Origin: Rheinheimera mesophila
Lineage (GTDB): Bacteria; Pseudomonadota; Gammaproteobacteria; Enterobacterales; Alteromonadaceae
Direction: 5' to 3'
Assembly: GCF_000986865.1 (NCBI RefSeq)
Contig: NZ_LAVS01000086.1
Coordinates: 1-64,000, forward strand
Length of the DNA stretch: 64,000 nt
Of this stretch, positions 1 through 6,740 are shown one piece after another. The notes under the pieces were generated by a model. It did no database searches and was not told the DNA's origin. It saw only the letters and a program-made list of their open reading frames with translations. Both the position numbers and the translations under genes were made by a program. The first letter of the stretch is position 1. Every line of letters begins with the position of its first letter.

Positions 1-138
1 TAATAACGCTGCCAGACCAAAACGATAGACAATGGACCACATTTCCGGCACATCGCCAAGTTGAAACTTAATGGCAAAAAAGGTCGAGCCCCAGATCAAG
101 ACAGTGGCCAGATACAAGGTGATGGAGTGGGTCAGCAT
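1..138 (-). CDS. EamA/DMT-superfamily transporter, N-terminal fragment cut by the window edge
   Basis: The reverse strand opens with ATG at 138 and stays open for 46 codons to the window edge. The start MLTHSITLYLATVLIWGSTF, followed by an FAIKF-type continuation, is the usual first helix of EamA (drug/metabolite transporter) permeases, with the Trp-Gly-Ser/Thr-x-Phe motif. These are inner-membrane exporters with about ten helices; only the first helix and the start of the second are visible, so the substrate cannot be told. It lies 23 bases downstream of the ybaM-like gene on the same strand and may be cotranscribed with it. The family is fairly secure, the function is not. Confidence 0.7.
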   Translation of the reverse strand, partial: MLTHSITLYLATVLIWGSTFFAIKFQLGDVPEMWSIVYRFGLAALL

Positions 139-161
139 AAGGCCTCAGAAAACATCAGAAT

Positions 162-341
162 TTAGTCAGTTGGACGAACAGGTTTTGTAAGTTTCTTGCA
201 GAAATCCTGTTGCACTATGCTCAGGGCCGACAGCACTGTTTCCGCTGGTAAATCCTGTTGCTCCAGCAACAGGATCAGTTCTACTGCCAGTTGTACTTCA
301 AGAGGTGCATCAGATAAAGCCGGAGCTTTAGTTTTTGTCAC
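162..341 (-). CDS. ybaM: YbaM-like DUF2496 small protein
   Basis: This 59-residue gene starts with GTG at 341 and overlaps the end of the comFB-like gene by 14 bases. The core APLEVQLAVELILLLEQQ, then LPAETVLSALSIVQQDF and a KKLTKP tail, matches the short YbaM/DUF2496 family (E. coli YbaM is of similar length). The molecular function of the family is unknown; the predicted fold is a small helical cytosolic protein. In E. coli ybaM sits beside priC and close to apt-dnaX; here priC is about 2.5 kb away, so the neighbourhood is partly kept. The GTG start is chosen because no in-frame ATG precedes the conserved region; its ribosome binding site is weak, suggesting coupling to the upstream gene. 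Confidence 0.8.
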   Translation of the reverse strand: MTKTKAPALSDAPLEVQLAVELILLLEQQDLPAETVLSALSIVQQDFCKKLTKPVRPTD

Positions 342-597
342 GTTGAGTATCTAAGAAGGCTTTGGCTTTGCTTACGGCTTCACGCACTTTCATTACCATT
401 TCAAAACGTTCGGTCTGAGGCAGGTAAAACGCCATATCCACTTCATAACGAATATATTTAGGCGGTAACTGATTCAGCACTATGCAGCATAAATCGGCCA
501 GATACTCAGTGTCATATTCATCTTCCAGACGTAACTCAACTAAATGATCAAGCAGAAGTTTTTCGTAATAGTTATGGATATCATCATCTAACTTCAT
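328..597 (-). CDS. ComFB-family protein (late competence development family)
   Basis: An 89-residue cytosolic protein whose middle, residues about 34-57 (LADLCCIVLNQLPPKYIRYE, then VDMAFYL), carries the family signature of ComFB: a Cys-containing helix followed by LNxLPPKYxR. The N-terminus is acidic and helical. ComFB is named from the Bacillus comF operon; family members in other bacteria have been reported as cyclic-di-nucleotide binders, so a link to c-di-GMP signalling is possible but unproved here. It is followed by the overlapping ybaM-like gene and is divergent from kynA. Start ATG at 597 is preceded by AAGGAGCA, a good ribosome binding site. Confidence 0.8.
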   Translation of the reverse strand: MKLDDDIHNYYEKLLLDHLVELRLEDEYDTEYLADLCCIVLNQLPPKYIRYEVDMAFYLPQTERFEMVMKVREAVSKAKAFLDTQRDKN

Positions 598-757
598 CTG
601 TTGCTCCTTGTGTGCCTGAACCTTATGCTCAGGCCTATATTTTCTGCATTAAGCATAATCAGTTCAGCTATAAAACGCTACCAGCAGATGTGAACTTCGG
701 GTTCGCCTGTTAGAATGGCGCGGTCAAAACAACAGGCCTTTGCCTAAGATTAGAAAA

Positions 758-1861
758 ATGCAAAAAAATACCACCCCTTGCTACTACGGTGACTATCTGC
801 AACTGGATAAAATTTTAACTGCCCAGGCGCCTGAAAGTGCGAAGTATGCCAATGAGGCCCATGATGAAACTCTGTTTATTGTGGTGCATCAGGTCTATGA
901 ACTCTGGTTTAAACAAGTGCTGCATGAATTAAAAGCTGTGCTTGGGGTCTTTGCCGGCGATGAAGTCAAAGATCAGCAATTAACTGGGGTAGTACACAAG
1001 CTCAAACGGGTAATTACCATTCAGCAGTTAATGAACCAGCAAATTGGTGTGATGGAAACCATGACACCACAAGACTTTATGTCGTTTCGCGATTATTTAG
1101 TGCCAGCTTCTGGTTTTCAGAGCGTGCAGTTTAAAATGCTGGAAATTGGTCTGGGTTTAAAAAGTGAGTACCGTATCGACTTTGATAAAAACTCCTTTTA
1201 CAGCCGCTTAAACGAAAAAGACCGGCTGTTTTTAGAAGGCCTGGAAACTCAGCCAAGTTTATTTGAACAAGTGGAAAAATGGCTGGAGCGTATGCCGTTT
1301 TTACAGTTTGGCGATTTTAGCTTCTGGCAGATGTACCAGAGCGCTACAGAACAAATGCTGAACGAAGATGAAAGCACTGTGCTGTCGATAGAGCAGATTG
1401 CCGAACATGAACGGGAAATGCAGCTCAAAGAAATCGTCAACACCAGAGCTAAGTTTGCCGCTTTGCTGGATAAAGACAAATACGCTGAACTGCAGCAACA
1501 AGGCAGCTTCCGTTTAAGCCAGCGCGCTATGTTAGCCGCTTTATTTATTACTCTGTATCAGGAAGAACCTGTGTTTAACCTGCCATTTCAGGTACTGACC
1601 TGCCTCACAGAAATAGACGAAAATATGACGATTTGGCGTTACAAGCACGCCATGATGGTGCAGCGTATGTTAGGAACCAAGATTGGTACGGGCGGTTCTT
1701 CTGGCCATGATTATTTAAAACGCACTACAGAGAAAAACCGTATTTTTACCGATTTATTCCATATGGCAACCTTCTTACTGCCAAAATCGGATTTACCTGA
1801 ACTGCCTTTAGCGGTGCGTAAACAGTTGGGGTTTTATTTCTCCGGCGCACAGCAGATTTAA
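758..1861 (+). CDS. kynA: Tryptophan 2,3-dioxygenase family protein
   Basis: Haem-dependent enzyme opening the indole ring of L-tryptophan to N-formylkynurenine, the first step of the kynurenine route. The N-terminal TPCYYGDYLQLDKIL, the DETLFIVVHQVYELWFKQ helix with the distal His region, and the C-terminal GTGGSSGHDYLKRT segment are hallmarks of the family; length 367 residues is usual or slightly long. An upstream in-frame TTG at 740 would add six residues; ATG at 758 is preferred because it directly precedes the conserved start. No other kynurenine gene is adjacent, and it is convergent with the deacetylase gene. Related insect-type or bacterial TDO-like proteins could have a different indole substrate, but tryptophan is the most likely. 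Confidence 0.88.
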   Translation: MQKNTTPCYYGDYLQLDKILTAQAPESAKYANEAHDETLFIVVHQVYELWFKQVLHELKAVLGVFAGDEVKDQQLTGVVHKLKRVITIQQLMNQQIGVMETMTPQDFMSFRDYLVPASGFQSVQFKMLEIGLGLKSEYRIDFDKNSFYSRLNEKDRLFLEGLETQPSLFEQVEKWLERMPFLQFGDFSFWQMYQSATEQMLNEDESTVLSIEQIAEHEREMQLKEIVNTRAKFAALLDKDKYAELQQQGSFRLSQRAMLAALFITLYQEEPVFNLPFQVLTCLTEIDENMTIWRYKHAMMVQRMLGTKIGTGGSSGHDYLKRTTEKNRIFTDLFHMATFLLPKSDLPELPLAVRKQLGFYFSGAQQI

Positions 1862-1899
1862 ATTGTAGAGGCGGGGGTTATCCTCGCCTGTCTTTCAAT

Positions 1900-2859
1900 T
1901 CAGGTACGAAGCGCATGAAACCAGTTTTCTGTATCAGGCAATTTCATACCGCTGAGCTCAAAGGCGGCATAAAACAGTTGCAGATGAATTTGAGTTAAGG
2001 CCTCAAGATCACGCTGATAACCCCCGCCAATGACTGCGGCCACTGGAATTCCCCGCTTGTGACATTCGCTTAATACATACCAATCACGTTTGGCCACTCC
2101 GGCTGTGCTGATATGTAAAAGCCCTAAATCATCCTGCTGATGAATATCGATACCGGCATCATAAATGACTAAATCCGGCTGATGGATACGGAGTAAATAA
2201 TCCAGACTTTGTTGTACTGCGGCCAAATATTCGTCGTCCGTACAGGCTGTGGGCAACCCTAAATCCCAGCTCGATTGCTGTTTACGGACCGGAAAGTTTT
2301 TTTCGCCATGTAAAGAGGCGGTAACTACAGCAGGTTCATCGGTAAATATCGCTGCAGTGCCATCGCCCTGATGCACATCACAATCAAAAATCAGCACTTT
2401 ATCTACGCCTTGACTGAGGGCATAACGAGCGGCCACAGCTAAATCATTAAATAAGCAAAAACCACTGCCTTCACCAGCAAAGGCATGGTGATAACCACCA
2501 CTTAAATGCAAAGCTAAACCTTGTTGTAAAGCAAGCTGAACCGTTTGCACAGTGCCACCGACCGAAGTTAAAGAGCGGGTGACTAATTGTTCAGACCAGG
2601 GAAAGCCGATACGGCGCATGGCTTTATGATCTAACTGACCAGTGATCAGTAGCTCCGTATACTGAGGCGAATGCACCGACAACAGTTGTTCAGGACTGGC
2701 GATTTTAGATACCGTAAATTGATCTGCAGCTACACCCAGCTCTAATAAAGCCTGATGCAAAGCCCGGTATTTCCCTATAGGATAACGGTGTTTAAAAGGC
2801 AGCTCGAGCTGACTGTAAATCGGATGATAAATCAGCCCCGGCGGTTTTGTTCGGACCAC
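1900..2859 (-). CDS. Histone deacetylase-like (AcuC/class II HDAC) amidohydrolase
   Basis: Zinc hydrolase of the arginase/deacetylase fold, 319 residues. Visible active-site parts are the His pair GGYHHA (H124/H125), the zinc ligands in FDCDVHQGDG (D161, H163) and a third ligand in DAGIDIHQQDDLG (D238). Bacterial members remove acetyl or related acyl groups from lysines, polyamines or acetoin-route proteins; the substrate cannot be read from sequence. The start is GTG at 2859, overlapping the priC-like gene by 28 bases, so the two are probably translated from one message (yfcA-priC-deacetylase). It is convergent with kynA with a 38-base gap. Confidence 0.88.
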   Translation of the reverse strand: MVRTKPPGLIYHPIYSQLELPFKHRYPIGKYRALHQALLELGVAADQFTVSKIASPEQLLSVHSPQYTELLITGQLDHKAMRRIGFPWSEQLVTRSLTSVGGTVQTVQLALQQGLALHLSGGYHHAFAGEGSGFCLFNDLAVAARYALSQGVDKVLIFDCDVHQGDGTAAIFTDEPAVVTASLHGEKNFPVRKQQSSWDLGLPTACTDDEYLAAVQQSLDYLLRIHQPDLVIYDAGIDIHQQDDLGLLHISTAGVAKRDWYVLSECHKRGIPVAAVIGGGYQRDLEALTQIHLQLFYAAFELSGMKLPDTENWFHALRT

Positions 2860-3422
2860 TGAATTTCTACCTCTAATTCACTGATGGCTTTACGGCAACG
2901 GCCTAAACGGGCATGAATGGCCAGCACTCTGTCGGCACTGGTGTCGGCTGATCCACCGGACAACTGGCGTTGCTCCAGTTCCAGCATATCTAATAAACGT
3001 CGCTCATAGCCCTGATACTCAGACAGTTGTTGATACAACTCCTGAGTCGAGCGGCGTAATTGCCCCACCATAGCCTGAGCTTGTTCTGACGCATTCGAAG
3101 ATGTGGGGCGTTTTTTGCCTTTGCCGGGCAAATACCGTAAGTCTTTGGTTTGAAAAGCCCGGCTTAAAGCCTGAATTTGGGCACTGAGTTTGGCCGCTAA
3201 GGCCTGTGCTGAGCTACTGCGCTGCTCTGTGCTGGTTTTCAGCCGTTTGAGCATAGCTTCGGCTTCGAGCACATAGTCGGTTAAAAAAGGCGAGTGCGAT
3301 TGAAACAAATCGCTGTCAAACCAGGCTTTTTGTTGCCAGCTACTTTGTTTGCCATCTATGGCTTTGGCTTGTTGAGTCAGCTGCTTCAGTTGTTGCTCAA
3401 GCGCAGCCAATAAGTCTTTCAT
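2832..3422 (-). CDS. priC: Primosomal replication protein PriC
   Basis: PriC helps reload DnaB helicase at stalled or collapsed forks lacking a D-loop. The 196-residue product has the family's long helices and the signature WFDSDLFQ then SPFLTDYVLEAEAMLKRL at about residues 34-62; the middle (residues 95-115) is a basic KGKKRP stretch that could contact DNA. It is slightly longer than E. coli PriC (about 175). The stop overlaps the deacetylase gene by 28 bases, and its ATG overlaps the end of the yfcA-like gene (ATGGAT/TGA type overlap of 4 bases), giving a compact minus-strand operon with dinG at its head. Short, divergent family, but motif and context (ybaM nearby) agree. Confidence 0.8.
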   Translation of the reverse strand: MKDLLAALEQQLKQLTQQAKAIDGKQSSWQQKAWFDSDLFQSHSPFLTDYVLEAEAMLKRLKTSTEQRSSSAQALAAKLSAQIQALSRAFQTKDLRYLPGKGKKRPTSSNASEQAQAMVGQLRRSTQELYQQLSEYQGYERRLLDMLELEQRQLSGGSADTSADRVLAIHARLGRCRKAISELEVEIQWSEQNRRG

Positions 3423-4198
3423 CCATTACTCCAGGCTTGCCATAACAAGCGCACTGTAATAGCCAATACCATAGTTAAAAACAGCGGCCGGATAAACTTA
3501 CTGCCAAAACGTATAGCTGAACGGGCACCAAAATAAGATCCGAGCATTAAACAAGCGCCCATCGCCAGCCCCAATGCCCAATAAATGTGACCGAGCCAGG
3601 CAAAAGTGACTAATGCAAAAATATTGCTGACACAGTTCATCGAACGCGCCACACCACTGGTGAGCAGTAAATTGATTTTATACAAAGCCATGGTCGACAC
3701 CATCCAAAACGATCCTGTACCTGGGCCTGCTAAACCATCATAAAAACCCAAAGTAAACCCCTGGGCTCTTTGCTGCCAGAAATGCTTTGGCGTCTGCTCT
3801 GGTAAGGTGAGCTGATCATCCGGCTGCATTTTCACCACCAGGCTATACAGAGCCGCGATGACAATAAAAAACGGAATTATACGTTCCAGCCATTCTTTAC
3901 TGATTAAATCCACCACGAGAGTGCCGCAAATAGCGCCAATGGCCGTGAAGATCAGCGCTGTGCGCCAAAACTGTGGGTCAAACAGTTTACGTCGGTAATA
4001 GGTTACAGAGGCGGTGACAGAGCCAAAAGTGGCGGCCAGTTTATTGGTACCTAATACCAGATGAGGCGGCAAACCAGCGGTGAGCAGCGCAGGCACTGTA
4101 AGTAAACCGCCGCCTCCGGCCACAGCGTCAATAAAACCTGCGACTAAAGCGACAGCACATAAAGCGGCGACGACCCAAAGCTCTAAACCTAATTCCAT
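3419..4198 (-). CDS. yfcA: TSUP-family (TauE/SafE) membrane transporter YfcA
   Basis: Inner-membrane protein of 259 residues with about eight hydrophobic segments in the two-repeat TSUP arrangement. The first repeat has FIDAVAGGGGLLTVPALL and the GTNKLAATFGS motif; the second repeat has GFYDGLAGPGTGSFW and the RSMNCVSN motif, typical of the YfcA branch. Family members move sulfite, sulfoacetate or other organosulfur anions across the membrane; the YfcA substrate is not known. It lies 2 bases after dinG and overlaps priC, so it is in the dinG operon and may be read from the LexA-controlled promoter. Confidence 0.88.
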   Translation of the reverse strand: MELGLELWVVAALCAVALVAGFIDAVAGGGGLLTVPALLTAGLPPHLVLGTNKLAATFGSVTASVTYYRRKLFDPQFWRTALIFTAIGAICGTLVVDLISKEWLERIIPFFIVIAALYSLVVKMQPDDQLTLPEQTPKHFWQQRAQGFTLGFYDGLAGPGTGSFWMVSTMALYKINLLLTSGVARSMNCVSNIFALVTFAWLGHIYWALGLAMGACLMLGSYFGARSAIRFGSKFIRPLFLTMVLAITVRLLWQAWSNG

Positions 4199-4200
4199 TG

Positions 4201-6252
4201 TTATTCTTCAATAGTTCGTGAAAAGGGCGGCAGGGCATTGAGCATGGCCTTACCATAAGTTTTGGTCACTAAGCGCCTGTCTAAAATAACAATACGACCA
4301 TGATCCATTTCCTGACGCATCAGTCTACCACAGGCCTGCACCAGTTTTCGTGCTGTGGCGGGCACTGTCATTTGTAAAAACGGATTACCGCCTCTTTTAA
4401 TAATGGCTTCAGACAGCGCTTCCTCTAACGGCGAGGACGGTACTGCAAAAGGTAATTTCGTGATCACCAGATTGGTCAGCAAAGCGCCGGGTAAATCCAG
4501 ACCTTCAGAAAAACTTTGGGTGCCACATAAAATACTGCCTTCGCCTGCTTTGACTTTTGATGCGTGCAGCTCCAATAAGGATTGACGGGAGGCTTCGCCC
4601 TGCACCAAAAAAGACCAGCCTTTAGAGCGCAGTGCTTCGACCACTTTTTGCATTTGCCAATAAGAGGCAAACAGCAACAGGTTACCAGCTTTTTTATCCA
4701 TGTACTGCGGCAGTTTTGTGATCAATTCATCGGTAAAGGCATCACTGCCGGGGTCCGTCAGCATTTTTGGCAGCAATAAATGAGCTTTATTTTGGTAATC
4801 AAAGGGCGAGTCTACTTTTAGGGTTTGCAAGCCTGGGTGCTGAGAGAGCCCCAACTCCTGTTTGATATAGTCAAAACTATTTAAGGTGGTTAAGGTGGCG
4901 GAACACAAGATAGTGGCAAAAGCCTGACTGAATAATAAGTCGTCCAGTAAAAAACTCACCGACAACGGGCAGGCATACGCACTGCTGTGTTGCTGCTCTT
5001 TTTGATCAAGACTGAGCCAACGCGCCTGATTGACCTGCTTTTGCTGCGGCACAGAATACAAGCGCCAGAGCTCTGATTGCTGCTCAAATCTGTGTTCTAT
5101 GGCAGTGAGTTCAAATTGCAGCGGCAAAGCTAATTTAGTCGCTACTTTGTGTTCAGTAACGGCTTCAGATAAAAATTGTTGCAGTTTTTCCACTGCGGAC
5201 AACGCCTTACCGCTAATTTCCGCCAACTGATCGGCATGGGCAGCAAAAGTCTCAGGCAGGACTGCATCCACAAAACGATAATGGGGCTCTTTAGCAAACC
5301 AGGCACTCTGGTTCAGTTCAATCTGGTGCTGCACAGGCTTGAGTTGTTTTAAAAAGTCGCTGGCCAGCTCATCCAGTTTCAATACTTCAGTCATAGCACC
5401 CTGCTGTGGCAATACACCGGCCAGTTGCTGGGTGGTCTTTTTTAACTTTTCCAGATACTGAGCTGGAAAATGAAGCGGCGCATAAGCCGAAAAAAAATCA
5501 CGGCCACTGTCTGGTAAGTGATGGGCTTCATCGATGACATAAATACAATCTGCAGGTTCCGGCAATATTTGCGAGCCTGCATCCAAATCGGCCAACAGCA
5601 AAGCATGATTGACTACTAATACACTACTGCCTTCTATTTCAGCCCGGGCTAAGTGAAAAGGACACTGGTGATGTGCCGGATTGGCTTTGTTGCAATGGGC
5701 AGGATCTGAGGCTATGCCATACCAATGTTCATCGGCTATCGGCTCTTTTAAGCTGTCTCTGTCCCCCAGCCATTGCCTTTGTTGCCAGTTAGTCAGTAAC
5801 TGCTGTAATAAAGCAGTGGGTGCTGTGCTTTGAAATAACGGCAATAACTCGGGTTGCTGCAATTGCTGGCGGATTTTTTCGACGCAGGCATAACGCTGCC
5901 GGCCTTTGACTAAACAAAACTCAAAGGTTAATCCACTGTGTTTGAGGAAAAAGGGTAAATCCTTTTGCACTAATTGCTCTTGCAAAGCCACTGTCGCAGT
6001 CGCTATCACCAGAGTTTTTTTCTGCTTTATTGCAAATGGAATAGCGGCCATTAAATAAGCCAGAGATTTGCCTGTACCAGTGCCTGCTTCAACCAACAGT
6101 GTCCTGTCATAGCTGTGGTAGCTACCCGCTAAGGTATTGGCTATTTCGGCCACCATTTTATTTTGCCCCGGACGAGGCTGATAATTCGTCAGATTACTTT
6201 TTAGCTGCCGATGAATGTCACGAATTTGATTTTTTAGAGCATCAGTAAGCAT
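4201..6252 (-). CDS. dinG: ATP-dependent DNA helicase DinG
   Basis: Superfamily 2, XPD-like 5'-3' helicase that unwinds forked DNA, D-loops, R-loops and DNA:RNA hybrids and aids replication past transcription. Seen: Walker A GTGTGK at 57-62, DEAH box at 241-244, motif III SATL, and C-terminal QACGRLMRQ. The Fe-S region shows C123, C187 and C197; compared from memory with E. coli DinG (CLNRNC...C), the middle cysteine position is occupied by P192 with His residues nearby. Length 683, a little shorter than the E. coli enzyme because the basic tail is missing. A CTG-N10-CAG LexA box lies 8 bases before the ATG. yfcA, priC and the deacetylase follow on the same strand. Confidence 0.93.
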   Translation of the reverse strand: MLTDALKNQIRDIHRQLKSNLTNYQPRPGQNKMVAEIANTLAGSYHSYDRTLLVEAGTGTGKSLAYLMAAIPFAIKQKKTLVIATATVALQEQLVQKDLPFFLKHSGLTFEFCLVKGRQRYACVEKIRQQLQQPELLPLFQSTAPTALLQQLLTNWQQRQWLGDRDSLKEPIADEHWYGIASDPAHCNKANPAHHQCPFHLARAEIEGSSVLVVNHALLLADLDAGSQILPEPADCIYVIDEAHHLPDSGRDFFSAYAPLHFPAQYLEKLKKTTQQLAGVLPQQGAMTEVLKLDELASDFLKQLKPVQHQIELNQSAWFAKEPHYRFVDAVLPETFAAHADQLAEISGKALSAVEKLQQFLSEAVTEHKVATKLALPLQFELTAIEHRFEQQSELWRLYSVPQQKQVNQARWLSLDQKEQQHSSAYACPLSVSFLLDDLLFSQAFATILCSATLTTLNSFDYIKQELGLSQHPGLQTLKVDSPFDYQNKAHLLLPKMLTDPGSDAFTDELITKLPQYMDKKAGNLLLFASYWQMQKVVEALRSKGWSFLVQGEASRQSLLELHASKVKAGEGSILCGTQSFSEGLDLPGALLTNLVITKLPFAVPSSPLEEALSEAIIKRGGNPFLQMTVPATARKLVQACGRLMRQEMDHGRIVILDRRLVTKTYGKAMLNALPPFSRTIEE

Positions 6253-6260
6253 TAAAACAT

Positions 6261-6276
6261 CTGGATAAAAAAACAG
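6261..6276 (-). promoter_or_regulatory. LexA (SOS) operator before dinG
   Basis: On the minus strand the sequence CTGTTTTTTTATCCAG fits the gammaproteobacterial SOS box CTG-N10-CAG, with the T/A-rich centre expected. It ends 8 bases before the dinG ATG and lies just downstream of a good -10 element, so bound LexA would block initiation. dinG is a classic SOS gene, which supports the assignment. Confidence 0.8.
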
Positions 6277-6282
6277 GGGTTT

Positions 6283-6311
6283 ATCATAAGTCAGTCAGAA
6301 CTTAAGCGCAA
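6283..6311 (-). promoter_or_regulatory. Predicted sigma70 promoter of dinG
   Basis: Minus strand TTGCGC (6311-6306), 17-base spacer, TATGAT (6288-6283). The expected start of transcription falls at about 6276, inside the LexA box, a normal arrangement for a repressed SOS promoter. Confidence 0.6.
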
Positions 6312-6593
6312 TCTTGATATGCAGGTGAAAAACTGAGGTTTTAACTGGTAAATAAATGAAAAAAACTAATTTATAGGGCGTGGAGTTAAGTTTACGGAAT
6401 TTTGCGATAAATCTCATTGAATTACGCATTTGATTAAATATTGAGCGCAAATTGGTGGTTGGATGAGCTGTTTGGGGTGGAAATTGAGACGAAAACTCAA
6501 ATTATGTAACTGCATTTCAGGCAGGCCGGTGTAAAAAGCGCGGATTAGCGTGCTCGTTGACAACACCTGATCTAATTTGTTCCGTAAAAGCTG

Positions 6594-6623
6594 TTGACCA
6601 CGTTGAAAAATTGCGTTTATTAT
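6594..6623 (+). promoter_or_regulatory. Predicted sigma70 promoter of the TonB-dependent receptor
   Basis: TTGACC, 18-base spacer, TATTAT, about 115 bases before the receptor ATG. The 488-base region 6253-6740 otherwise holds the dinG promoter at its left end; short open frames inside it have no family features. No Fur box (GATAAT-type repeats) is visible, so iron control of the receptor is not supported. Confidence 0.5.
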
Positions 6624-6740
6624 CGGGTCGTTGTTTTCGGGGTCCACCTCGATTGCGAAATGTTCCGGAGTTCCAATCGCCGCAAAGGTTGGTCATCGTA
6701 AAAATAGAATCACTAGATAGTGGTCCAGGGAGAATAAAAC

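Noticed and set aside
6312-6740. Fur box before the TonB-dependent receptor
   Set aside because: No GATAATGATAATCATTATC-like repeat could be read in the leader.
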